A program made the translations under genes and the position numbers. This document shows positions 1-5,794 of a stretch of DNA of 6,251 nucleotides, in pieces (the stretch's first letter is position 1; every line of letters begins with the position of its first letter). Origin of the DNA: DATDOO01 sp035293245. Its GTDB lineage: Bacteria > Pseudomonadota > Gammaproteobacteria > Methylococcales > Methylococcaceae. The notes under the pieces are model-generated. The model did no database searches, had not been told where the DNA came from, and worked only from the letters and a program-made list of their open reading frames with translations. The stretch covers positions 1 to 6,251 of the forward strand of contig DATDOO010000339.1 in assembly GCA_035293245.1 (NCBI GenBank), given 5' to 3'.

Positions 1-360
1 GGTTTTCTTGCCGGCGATGGCGCCGCTGCCGGCGAGCCGGGCGACGCCGGCGGCGGCGGTGGTATTGCTGCCGTTGCTGTCCAGCATCACGGAAACGCGG
101 AAATCGGCGAAAAACTTCTTGCGCACTGCGCGGAGCAGTTCCTGGCCAGCGGCGAGATCGCTGCCGCCGATGAACAAGGCAGTATTTTTCTTGTCCTTGG
201 GGGCGCGAGTGAAAATCGCCCCTTCGACCAGCGGCGTCACATTCTCCGGGGACACGGCGCCGTGCCCGATGACGTGATCCGCCCCGCCGTCGTAGGCCAC
301 CACGGTGTCGAATACGGAGGGATGCGGATCGGTGTCCAGTTGGAACAGGAGTTTTTTCAT
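1..360 (-). CDS. mtdA: Methylene-tetrahydromethanopterin / methylene-tetrahydrofolate dehydrogenase (MtdA type), 5' part, truncated by window edge
   Basis: The minus strand is open from an ATG at 360-358 to base 1 without a stop, giving the first 120 residues. The protein begins MKKLLFQLDTDPHPSVFD, followed by YDGGADHVIGHG (about 23-34), FTRAPKDKKNTALFIGG (50-66) and FRVSVMLDSNGSNTTAAAG (87-105). This pattern is characteristic of the N-terminal domain of MtdA, the cytoplasmic NADP-dependent enzyme oxidising methylene-H4MPT and methylene-H4F during C1 metabolism in methylotrophs. The Rossmann domain with the GxGxxG-type nucleotide site should start just past the edge; the last visible residues, AGKKT, correspond to its lead-in, so cofactor preference cannot be read. 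No strong Shine-Dalgarno sequence precedes the ATG, but the N-terminus fits the family well. The gene is divergent from adk across 110 bp. The alternative is the related NAD(P)-dependent MtdB; from memory the N-terminal motifs fit MtdA much better. Confidence 0.85.
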   Translation of the reverse strand, partial: MKKLLFQLDTDPHPSVFDTVVAYDGGADHVIGHGAVSPENVTPLVEGAIFTRAPKDKKNTALFIGGSDLAAGQELLRAVRKKFFADFRVSVMLDSNGSNTTAAAGVARLAGSGAIAGKKT

Positions 361-402
361 GATCAGAAGCGAAAATGGCTGTTCGTTGCGGAAAGCGCGT
401 CT

Positions 403-429
403 ATTTGTGACACAATTTGCGCACAAATT
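403..429. promoter_or_regulatory. Overlapping inverted repeats in the mtdA-adk divergent intergenic region (possible operator)
   Basis: Three overlapping dyads are visible. TTGTG-A-CACAA is perfect at 405-415. ATTTGTG (403-409) is the exact reverse complement of CACAAAT (422-428), with a 12-nt spacer. AATTTG (414-419) pairs with CAAATT (424-429) across CGCA. They lie over the -35 element and spacer of the proposed adk promoter and between the two divergent start codons, a typical place for a regulator that could affect one or both genes. No specific regulator family is assigned. The dyads are short and AT-rich, so chance or an intrinsic promoter property remains possible. Confidence 0.3.
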
Positions 430-434
430 AAAAT
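405..434 (+). promoter_or_regulatory. Putative sigma70-type promoter for adk
   Basis: TTGTGA (405-410, four of six consensus matches) is followed 18 nt later by TAAAAT (429-434, five of six). This would start transcription near 441, about 30 nt before the adk ATG. The segment is markedly more AT-rich than the surrounding coding DNA. This is a pattern match only. Confidence 0.4.
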
Positions 435-470
435 AATCCCCCCAATTGTTGCTTGGAGAGGCACTCATTC

Positions 471-1115
471 ATGCGCATCATGCTGCTCGGCAGCCCGGGT
501 TCCGGCAAGGGTACCCAGGCCCAGTTCATCACCGGGAAATACCGCATCCCGCAGATTTCCACCGGCGACATGCTGCGCGCCGCCGTGCGCGCCGGGACGC
601 CGCTGGGTTTGGAGGCGAAGAAGATCATGGACTCCGGCGGCCTGGTGTCGGATGGCATCATTCTGGGGCTGATCCGCGAGCGCATTGCCCAGGAAGACTG
701 CGCCAGCGGCTTTTTGCTCGACGGTTTTCCCCGTACCCTCGCCCAGGCCGACGGTCTGGCGGAACTGGGCGTCCGGTTGGACTGGGTGGTGGAGATCGTG
801 GTGGAGGATGAGGAAATCGTCCGCCGCATGAGTGGCCGGCGCGTGCATCCGGCTTCCGGGCGCACCTACCACGTGCTGTTCAACCCGCCCAAGGTCGCGG
901 ACAAGGACGACGAAACCGGCGAGCCCCTGATCCAGCGCGACGACGACCAGGAGGCGACGGTGCGCAAGCGTCTGGCGGTTTACCACGAACAGACCAAGCC
1001 GCTGGTGGCGTATTACCGCAAAGCGGCGGAGGAGGGGAAAACCCGTTTCGCCAGCCTGCCGGGCTTGGGGACGGTCGAGGAGATCCGCGAGCGGATTTTC
1101 ACCGCCCTCGAATGA
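471..1115 (+). CDS. adk: Adenylate kinase
   Basis: Cytoplasmic enzyme catalysing ATP + AMP = 2 ADP. The 214-residue product has the same length as E. coli Adk and all expected parts. The P-loop GSPGSGKGTQ is at 7-16, the AMP-binding segment with ISTGDMLR at 29-36, and DGFPRT at 84-89. The LID spans roughly 122-159 (GRRVHPASGRTYH to IQRDDDQE). Conserved arginines fall at 36, 88, 123, 156 and 167. The LID has His126/Ser129 and the DDETGE stretch rather than four cysteines, so it is the zinc-free, hydrogen-bonded type usual in Gram-negative bacteria. The ATG at 471 is chosen because GGAGAGG (455-461) sits 9 nt upstream and MRIMLLG matches the family start. An in-frame TTG at 453 would add six residues but overlaps that ribosome site. 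The gene is divergent from mtdA and followed by leuC in the same direction after 93 nt. Nothing looks degraded. Confidence 0.97.
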   Translation: MRIMLLGSPGSGKGTQAQFITGKYRIPQISTGDMLRAAVRAGTPLGLEAKKIMDSGGLVSDGIILGLIRERIAQEDCASGFLLDGFPRTLAQADGLAELGVRLDWVVEIVVEDEEIVRRMSGRRVHPASGRTYHVLFNPPKVADKDDETGEPLIQRDDDQEATVRKRLAVYHEQTKPLVAYYRKAAEEGKTRFASLPGLGTVEEIRERIFTALE

Positions 1116-1125
1116 CCGGCATGGA

Positions 1126-1155
1126 TTGAGGCACGGGCCTCGTGGTCAGTAGAAT
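1126..1155 (+). promoter_or_regulatory. Possible promoter for the leuC operon
   Basis: TTGAGG (1126-1131, four of six) and TAGAAT (1150-1155, five of six) are 18 nt apart in the 93-nt adk-leuC gap. They predict a start near 1162 and a leader of about 47 nt before leuC. A small GAGGC/GCCTC stem (1128-1141) lies in the spacer; it lacks a T-tract and is not a convincing adk terminator. I see no leucine-rich leader peptide or T-box in the gap. Co-transcription from adk is also possible. Confidence 0.3.
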
Positions 1156-1208
1156 TGCAGTCATTCCCTTGTTGCGAGCCGGCTTACGGTTCATTCCCGA
1201 TTGAGAAT

Positions 1209-2615
1209 ATGCCAAGAACCCTTTACGACAAACTTTGGGACGCGCACGTGGTGCGCACGGAGTCGGACGGCTCCGCCCTGTTGTACATTGACCGCCAGTT
1301 GCTGCACGAAGTCACCTCGCCGCAAGCCTTCGAGGGCTTACGCCTGGCCGGGCGCAAACCCTGGCGCGTGTCCGCCAGTCTGGCGGTGGCCGACCACAAC
1401 GTGCCGACCGCCGGACGCGGGGAGGGCATCGCCGACCCGGTATCGCGCCTGCAAGTGGAAACTTTGGAGGCCAATTGCGCCGAGTTCGGCATCACCGAGT
1501 TCCGTATGGACGACCCGCGCCAGGGCATCGTCCACGTCATCGGGCCGGAGCAGGGTGCGGTGCTGCCGGGCATGACCATCGTCTGCGGCGACTCCCACAC
1601 CGCCACACACGGCGCCTTCGGCGCGCTGGCGTTCGGCATCGGCACCTCGGAAGTGGAGCACGTGCTGGCCACCCAGTGCCTGGCGCAAAACAAGTCCCGC
1701 AACATGCTGGTCAAGGTGGAAGGCGCGCTGGGTCTCGGCGTGACCGCCAAGGACATCGCCCTGGCCGTGATCGGCCGCATCGGCACGGCGGGCGGGACGG
1801 GCCACACCATCGAATTCGCCGGTTCCGCGATTCGTGCCCTGTCCATGGAAGGGCGCATGACCTTGTGCAACATGGCTATCGAGGCCGGCGCGCGCGCCGG
1901 ACTGGTGGCGGCGGACGAGACGACCGCCGCGTACGTGAAAGGCCGTCCCTATGCGCCGCGAGGCGAGGACTGGAATAGGGCCGTCGTGGCCTGGAGCGAG
2001 CTGCACAGCGACGCCGACGCCGCTTTCGACCGGGTCGTCGAACTGGACGCCGCGGAGATCAAGCCGCAGGTCACCTGGGGCACCTCGCCGGAAATGGTCG
2101 TGCCGGTGGACGCCGCGGTGCCCGATCCGGCCAAAGAGTCCGATCCGGTGAAGCGGGAAGGCATGAAGCGCGCGCTGGATTACATGGGCCTGCAAGCGGG
2201 AACCCCCATTACGGCCATTGCGCTGGACAAGGTGTTCATCGGTTCCTGCACCAATTCGCGCATCGAAGACCTGCGCGCCGCCGCCGGCATCGTGCGGGGG
2301 CATACAGTTGCCGCCAGCCTGAAGCTGGCGCTGGTGGTGCCCGGTTCCGGCCTGGTCAAGGAGCAGGCGGAGCGCGAAGGGCTGGACAGGATTTTCGTGG
2401 ACGCCGGTTTCGAGTGGCGCGATCCGGGCTGCTCCATGTGCCTGGCCATGAATGCCGACCGTCTGGAGCCGGGCGAGCGCTGCGCGTCCACCTCCAACCG
2501 CAATTTCGAAGGAAGGCAGGGGCCGGGAGGCCGCACCCATCTGGTCAGTCCGGAAATGGCCGCCGCGGCCGCCATCGCCGGGCATTTCGTCGACGTACGG
2601 GAGCTGAACCCATGA
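1209..2615 (+). CDS. leuC: 3-isopropylmalate dehydratase large subunit
   Basis: Catalytic [4Fe-4S] subunit of isopropylmalate isomerase, which with LeuD converts 2-isopropylmalate to 3-isopropylmalate in leucine biosynthesis. The 468-residue product (E. coli LeuC is 466) starts MPRTLYDKLWDAHVV. It carries the aconitase-superfamily motifs VADHNVPT (60-67), CGDSHTATHGAFG (126-138) and GIGTSEVEHVLATQ (143-156). The three cluster ligands are Cys347 (FIGSCTNSR) and Cys408/Cys411 (DPGCSMCLAMN). The C-terminal SNRNFEGRQGPGGRTHLVSP is intact. An in-frame ATG at 1155 would add 18 residues with no family similarity, so the start is set at 1209. Its ribosome site is weak (only GAG close upstream). The stop codon overlaps the start of the following small lipoprotein gene by 4 nt, so translational coupling is likely. 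leuC, the lipoprotein gene and leuD should form one transcript. Confidence 0.97.
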   Translation: MPRTLYDKLWDAHVVRTESDGSALLYIDRQLLHEVTSPQAFEGLRLAGRKPWRVSASLAVADHNVPTAGRGEGIADPVSRLQVETLEANCAEFGITEFRMDDPRQGIVHVIGPEQGAVLPGMTIVCGDSHTATHGAFGALAFGIGTSEVEHVLATQCLAQNKSRNMLVKVEGALGLGVTAKDIALAVIGRIGTAGGTGHTIEFAGSAIRALSMEGRMTLCNMAIEAGARAGLVAADETTAAYVKGRPYAPRGEDWNRAVVAWSELHSDADAAFDRVVELDAAEIKPQVTWGTSPEMVVPVDAAVPDPAKESDPVKREGMKRALDYMGLQAGTPITAIALDKVFIGSCTNSRIEDLRAAAGIVRGHTVAASLKLALVVPGSGLVKEQAEREGLDRIFVDAGFEWRDPGCSMCLAMNADRLEPGERCASTSNRNFEGRQGPGGRTHLVSPEMAAAAAIAGHFVDVRELNP

Positions 2616-2737
2616 ATGTCAAACGCACATTCTTTCTTGTACTCGTCACCGCCTGGTTGTGCGGGTGCAATACCCTCGCCGGCGTGGGGCGGGACATCGA
2701 AAAGACCGGCGAAGCCATTCAAAAATCCACCCGATAG
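2612..2737 (+). CDS. Entericidin A/B-family small lipoprotein
   Basis: A 41-residue ORF with ATG overlapping the leuC stop (ATGA, 2612-2615) and a good ribosome site, GGGAG at 2599-2603, 8 nt upstream. The product has a lysine/arginine N-region, a hydrophobic stretch (about 7-16) and a lipobox LCGC with the lipidated cysteine at 19. Mature length is 23 residues, starting CNTLAGVGRDIEKTGEAIQK. CNT(x)xGxGxDI(x)xxGxAI is the signature of entericidin A/B peptides. Asn at position +2 after Cys predicts outer-membrane sorting. In E. coli EcnA and EcnB are described as an antidote/toxin lipoprotein pair. Here there is a single gene and no partner, so toxin activity cannot be assumed. As I recall, similar small genes sit between leuC and leuD in some Betaproteobacteria, so the location is probably conserved rather than a recent insertion. 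Its role next to leucine genes is unknown. Confidence 0.87.
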   Translation: MNVKRTFFLVLVTAWLCGCNTLAGVGRDIEKTGEAIQKSTR

Positions 2738-2744
2738 GTAGCCC

Positions 2745-3392
2745 ATGCAACCGTTTGTCCGTCTCCAGGCCCGCGTCGCGCCCCTTGACCGCGCCAACGT
2801 CGATACCGACGCCATCATTCCCAAGCAGTTTCTCAAGTCGATCCGCCGCAGCGGCTTCGGCCCTTATCTGTTCGACGAATGGCGCTATCGCGATTACGGG
2901 GAGGTGGGCAAGGATTGCACGAACCGTCCGCGCAACCCGGATTTCGTGCTGAACCAGCCCGAATACGTGGAAGCAAAAATTCTCCTCACGCGGGAGAATT
3001 TCGGCTGCGGCTCCTCCAGGGAGCACGCGCCCTGGGCTCTGGCCGACTACGGGTTCCGCGCCATTATCGCGCCCAGCTTCGCCGACATTTTCTTCAACAA
3101 CTGCTTCAAGAACGGCATCCTGCCGGTGGTATTGACGACGGCGGAAGTGGACCGGCTGTTCGCCGAAGTGGGGCCGGGCTATGAACTGGTCGTCGACCTG
3201 CCGGCGCAGACCGTCACCACGCCGGGCGGCACGGTTTTGCATTTCCAGGTCGATGCGGAACGCAAGCACCGGCTGCTGAACGGCCTGGACGACATCGGTC
3301 TGACCTTGCTGCACGCGGACGAAATCCGCGCCTACGAAGCGCGGCATCGGCAGGAAGCGCCGTGGCTGTTCTCCACTCCCAATAAAGTGTAG
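2745..3392 (+). CDS. leuD: 3-isopropylmalate dehydratase small subunit
   Basis: Swivel-domain partner of LeuC in isopropylmalate isomerase. The 215-residue product shows DRANVDTDAIIPKQFLKSI (15-33), YLFDEWRYRD (41-50), the substrate-binding loop ENFGCGSSREHAPWALADYG (84-103) and SFADIFFNNCFKNGILPV (111-128). All are LeuD hallmarks of the proteobacterial type. The ATG at 2745 lies 7 nt after the lipoprotein stop. Its AGG ribosome site (2736-2738) overlaps that stop codon, so the two are probably coupled. The C-terminus runs eight residues past the EAPWL segment where I expect relatives to end. The TAG stop (3390-3392) falls inside the GTAG head of the downstream repeat element, so the final residues may have been set by the repeat's arrival. 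The catalytic core is unaffected. Confidence 0.96.
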   Translation: MQPFVRLQARVAPLDRANVDTDAIIPKQFLKSIRRSGFGPYLFDEWRYRDYGEVGKDCTNRPRNPDFVLNQPEYVEAKILLTRENFGCGSSREHAPWALADYGFRAIIAPSFADIFFNNCFKNGILPVVLTTAEVDRLFAEVGPGYELVVDLPAQTVTTPGGTVLHFQVDAERKHRLLNGLDDIGLTLLHADEIRAYEARHRQEAPWLFSTPNKV

Positions 3393-3566
3393 GGTGGGTT
3401 AGGTGCGCAATGGGATGGCCTTGCAGGTTATCTACAGCTTTCCTGCGCACCGTAACCCACCATTCGGCCTTGCCGGAGCAATCGGGGCCGAATGGTGGGT
3501 TACGACGCGCTTCCGAGTCCGCGCAAGATTTGACGTTTATGCCGGTGCGCGTCTAACTCACCCTAC
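3389..3566. repeat. 178-bp REPIN/MITE-like inverted repeat element between leuD and leuB
   Basis: The element is bounded by imperfect terminal inverted repeats: 3389-3408 (GTAGGGTGGGTTAGGTGCGC) and 3547-3566 match at 17 of 20 positions when one is reverse-complemented. It consists of two 69-nt units in opposite orientation, 3393-3461 and 3494-3562. Each can fold into a hairpin of about 15 bp with a loop of roughly 35 nt. Stem sequences are conserved between units while loops are diverged. The outer ends read GTAG on each strand, the same head tetranucleotide found on many REP sequences mobilised by RAYT transposases, and two inverted REPs form a REPIN. The loops here are longer than in typical REPs, so a MITE derivative or a lineage-specific palindromic repeat is equally possible. 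No transposase or ORF of note is inside, and no clear target-site duplication is visible. The leuD stop codon lies in its left end. Confidence 0.75.
3451..3504. repeat. Perfect 19-bp inverted repeat at the centre of the leuD-leuB element
   Basis: CGTAACCCACCATTCGGCC (3451-3469) is the exact reverse complement of 3486-3504, with a 16-nt loop. In RNA this would be a very stable hairpin competing with the two flanking hairpins of the same element, because it uses their inner arms. It is not followed by a T-tract, so it is not a canonical intrinsic terminator. It could still slow RNA decay or polymerase between leuCD and leuBasd; that is inference. Confidence 0.85.
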
Positions 3567-3602
3567 AATCTTTTAATAGACATTATCAAAGATAACGACA
3601 TC
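3567..3602. other. AT-rich leader of leuB; no promoter or ribosome site can be fixed
   Basis: The 36 nt between the repeat element and the leuB ATG are AT-rich. -10-like hexamers occur here and at the junction (TACAAT at 3564-3569, TTTAAT at 3572-3577), but none has a matching -35 at 16-18 nt. No purine-rich ribosome site precedes leuB, so its translation start rests on family similarity. Whether leuB has its own promoter is undecided. Confidence 0.3.
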
Positions 3603-4691
3603 ATGAGTCTGAAGGTTGCAGTTTTACCGGGCGATGGCATCGGCCCGGAAATCGTCGCCGAGGCGCTGAAAGTGCTGGACTGCTTGCGCACCGATTTCGG
3701 CCTGGCCGTGGAAACCGAAACCGCCCTGATCGGCGGCGCGGCCTACGACGCTACCGGCACGCCGTTTCCGGCGGAAACCCTGCAGCTCTGCCGGCAGGCC
3801 GACGCGGTGTTGCTGGGCGCGGTCGGCGGTCCCAAGTGGGAGCCGCTGGATTATGCCGTGCGTCCGGAGCGGGGCCTGCTGGGTTTGCGTTCGGAACTGG
3901 AACTGTTCGCCAATCTGCGTCCCGCCATCCTCTATCCGCAACTGGTGGCGGCTTCCACCCTGAAGCCCGAGGTGGTGTCCGGCCTGGATTTGCTCATCAT
4001 CCGCGAGCTGAACGGCGGCATTTATTTCGGCAAGCCGCGCGGGGTGCGCAGCAACGACCAGGGCGAGCGGGAAGGCTTCAATACCCTGGTGTACAGCGAA
4101 TCGGAAATCCGCCGCATCGCCCGCGTCGCCTTCGACGCCGCCATGAAACGCGGCAAGCGACTGTGCTCCATCGACAAGGCCAATGTGCTGGAATGCACCG
4201 AACTGTGGCGGCAGGTGGTGATCGAGACGGGGCGCGACTACCCGGACGTGGAGCTTTCCCACATGTACGTGGACAACGCCGCCATGCAACTGGTGCGCAA
4301 CCCGAAGCAGTTCGACGTGATGCTCACCGACAACCTGTTCGGCGACATTCTGTCCGACTGCGCCGCCATGCTCACCGGTTCCATCGGCATGCTGCCCTCG
4401 GCTTCGCTGGACAAGAACAACAAGGGCATGTACGAGCCCATCCATGGCTCGGCGCCGGACATCGCGGGCAAGCACGTCGCCAATCCCATCGCCACCATCC
4501 TGTCGGTGGCCATGCTGCTGCGTTACACCTTCGACGATGCCGGCAATGCCCAGAGCATCGAGGATGCCGTGGTCGGGACGCTGGAAGCGGGCTTGCGCAC
4601 CGCGGACATTTACTCGGAAGGCACGACGAAAGTCGGCACGGCGGAAATGGGCGACGCCATCGTCGCGCGCCTCAAGGCTGCGGCGGCTTAA
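3603..4691 (+). CDS. leuB: 3-isopropylmalate dehydrogenase
   Basis: NAD-dependent oxidative decarboxylase converting 3-isopropylmalate to 2-oxoisocaproate, the step after LeuCD. The 362-residue product starts MSLKVAVLPGDGIGPEIV, the standard family N-terminus. Substrate-binding arginines are in RSELE (Arg96), NLRPA (Arg106) and RELNGG (Arg134). GGIYFGKPRG (138-147) carries the catalytic Tyr141, and DKANVLE (191-197) the catalytic Lys192. Metal-binding aspartates are Asp224 (YVDNAA), Asp248 and Asp252 (FGDILSD). The nucleotide loop HGSAPDIAGKHVANP (281-295) has the Asp typical of NAD rather than NADP use. The ATG at 3603 has no clear ribosome site. The gene is separated from leuD by 210 nt, most of it a repeat element, and is followed after 2 nt by asd, with which it is surely co-transcribed. 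Confidence 0.97.
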   Translation: MSLKVAVLPGDGIGPEIVAEALKVLDCLRTDFGLAVETETALIGGAAYDATGTPFPAETLQLCRQADAVLLGAVGGPKWEPLDYAVRPERGLLGLRSELELFANLRPAILYPQLVAASTLKPEVVSGLDLLIIRELNGGIYFGKPRGVRSNDQGEREGFNTLVYSESEIRRIARVAFDAAMKRGKRLCSIDKANVLECTELWRQVVIETGRDYPDVELSHMYVDNAAMQLVRNPKQFDVMLTDNLFGDILSDCAAMLTGSIGMLPSASLDKNNKGMYEPIHGSAPDIAGKHVANPIATILSVAMLLRYTFDDAGNAQSIEDAVVGTLEAGLRTADIYSEGTTKVGTAEMGDAIVARLKAAAA

Positions 4692-4693
4692 TC

Positions 4694-5716
4694 ATGGGCA
4701 AGACATACAACGTCGCGGTACTTGGGGCGACCGGCGCGGTCGGCGAGACCATGCTCGCCATCCTCGAACAGCGCGGCTTTCCCGTCGGGCATGTTTATCC
4801 CCTGGCCAGCAGCCGTTCCGCCGGGCAGCGAGTGGAGTTTCGCGGGTCCCACCTCACCGTGCTGGACGTGGAAACCTTCGACTGGTCGCAGGCGCAGATC
4901 GGCCTGTTTTCCGCCGGCGCGTCCGTGTCCGCCAGGTGGGCGCCCATCGCCGCCGAGGCCGGGTGCGTGGTGATCGACAACACATCGCAGTTTCGTTACG
5001 ACGCCGATATTCCGCTGGTGGTGCCGGAAGTGAATCCCGAGGCCATCGCTCTTTACTCGAATCGCGGTATCATCGCCAATCCCAATTGTTCCACGATCCA
5101 GATGGTCGTGGCCTTGAAGCCGATTTACGACGCGGTGGGCATCGAGCGCATCAACGTCTGCACCTACCAGGCCGTTTCCGGAACCGGCAAGAAAGCCATC
5201 GAGGAACTGGCCGCACAGACCGCCTGTCTGCTCAACGGCAAGCCGGCGGTGGCCAAGGTGTATCCGAAGCAGATCGCCTTCAATGTCATTCCGCAGATCG
5301 ACGTCTTCCTGGACAATGGCTACACCAAGGAAGAAATGAAAATGGTCTGGGAAACCCGCAAGATATTGGAAGACGATTCCATCCGGGTGAACCCGACCGC
5401 CGTGCGCGTTCCGGTGTTTTACGGCCACTCGGAAGCAGTGCATATTGAAACGTGTGAAAAGATTACGGCGGATCGGGCGCGGGCGCTGCTGGAGAAGGCT
5501 CCCGGGGTGGTGGTGGTGGATGGACACGAGGCCGGCGAATATCCGACCGCGGTCTGCGAGTCCGCGGGTGAGGACCCGGTTTTCGTCGGCCGCATCCGCG
5601 AGGACATTTCCCATCCGTGCGGTCTGGATCTGTGGGTGGTGTCCGACAATGTACGCAAGGGCGCGGCGTTGAACAGCGTGCAGATCGCTGAAGTGCTAGT
5701 AAAAAAATATATCTAG
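4694..5716 (+). CDS. asd: Aspartate-semialdehyde dehydrogenase
   Basis: NADPH-dependent reduction of aspartyl-4-phosphate to aspartate semialdehyde, the branch point to lysine/diaminopimelate, threonine and methionine. The 340-residue product begins MGKTYNVAVLGATGAVGETM, with the GATGAVG nucleotide loop at 11-17. SAGASVS (73-79), VIDNTSQFRYDADIPLVVPEVN (93-114) and the active-site NPNCSTIQ with nucleophile Cys132 follow. The dimer/substrate segment TYQAVSGTGKKAIEEL is at 157-172, and RVPVFYGHSEAVHIE (238-252) carries the probable catalytic His245. The reading frame is open for a long way upstream through leuB, but only the ATG at 4694 gives the family N-terminus, 2 nt after the leuB stop. No strong ribosome site is visible, so coupling to leuB translation is likely. 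Lying directly downstream of leuB matches the gammaproteobacterial leuB-asd-fimV order. The last codons and the following 25 nt are unusually AT-rich for this window. Confidence 0.96.
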   Translation: MGKTYNVAVLGATGAVGETMLAILEQRGFPVGHVYPLASSRSAGQRVEFRGSHLTVLDVETFDWSQAQIGLFSAGASVSARWAPIAAEAGCVVIDNTSQFRYDADIPLVVPEVNPEAIALYSNRGIIANPNCSTIQMVVALKPIYDAVGIERINVCTYQAVSGTGKKAIEELAAQTACLLNGKPAVAKVYPKQIAFNVIPQIDVFLDNGYTKEEMKMVWETRKILEDDSIRVNPTAVRVPVFYGHSEAVHIETCEKITADRARALLEKAPGVVVVDGHEAGEYPTAVCESAGEDPVFVGRIREDISHPCGLDLWVVSDNVRKGAALNSVQIAEVLVKKYI

Positions 5717-5746
5717 GCTAAGCTAATAAAAGTTTGTTATCCCGCA

Positions 5747-5759
5747 ACGGCCGGGCCGT
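5747..5759. repeat. Short GC-rich dyad between asd and fimV
   Basis: ACGGCC and GGCCGT flank a single G, a perfect 13-bp dyad in the 78-nt asd-fimV gap. It lacks a following T-tract and as RNA would make only a short stem, so it is not a convincing terminator. It may be an operator or simply GC-rich chance symmetry. Confidence 0.3.
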
Positions 5760-5794
5760 ATCGGGGTGAAATCTTGTTTATGGAGTAAACGGCG

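Noticed and set aside
8..277. Plus-strand open frame of 89 codons at the left edge
   Set aside because: It is opposite the mtdA coding frame, and its sequence looks like a shadow without domain or ribosome site.
1128..1141. GAGGC-ACGG-GCCTC stem after adk as terminator
   Set aside because: Only 5 bp and no T-tract; it sits in the spacer of a possible promoter.
1338..2585. Long open frame antisense to leuC (415 codons)
   Set aside because: It lies wholly opposite a well-supported gene, has low-complexity His/Gly/Arg-rich composition typical of GC-rich antisense frames, and shows no recognisable domain.
3530..3535. TTGACG as -35 of a leuB promoter carried by the repeat
   Set aside because: No acceptable -10 hexamer at 16-18 nt; TACAAT at 3564-3569 is 28 nt away.
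3389..3566. CRISPR-like repeat arrangement because of four GGTGGGTTA/TAACCCACC copies
   Set aside because: The copies alternate in orientation and form inverted hairpins; there are no direct repeats with regular spacers and no cas genes.
3624..4475. Open frame antisense to leuB (283 codons)
   Set aside because: Same reason: it mirrors leuB codons, is rich in His/Gln/Val and has no recognisable motif.
3836..4693. Upstream in-frame extension of asd through leuB, suggesting a fusion
   Set aside because: The extension is Arg/His/Gly-rich out-of-frame leuB sequence; family similarity begins exactly at the ATG at 4694.
4688..5614. Open frame antisense to asd (308 codons)
   Set aside because: It fully overlaps asd, which has all catalytic motifs; the composition is that of an antisense shadow.
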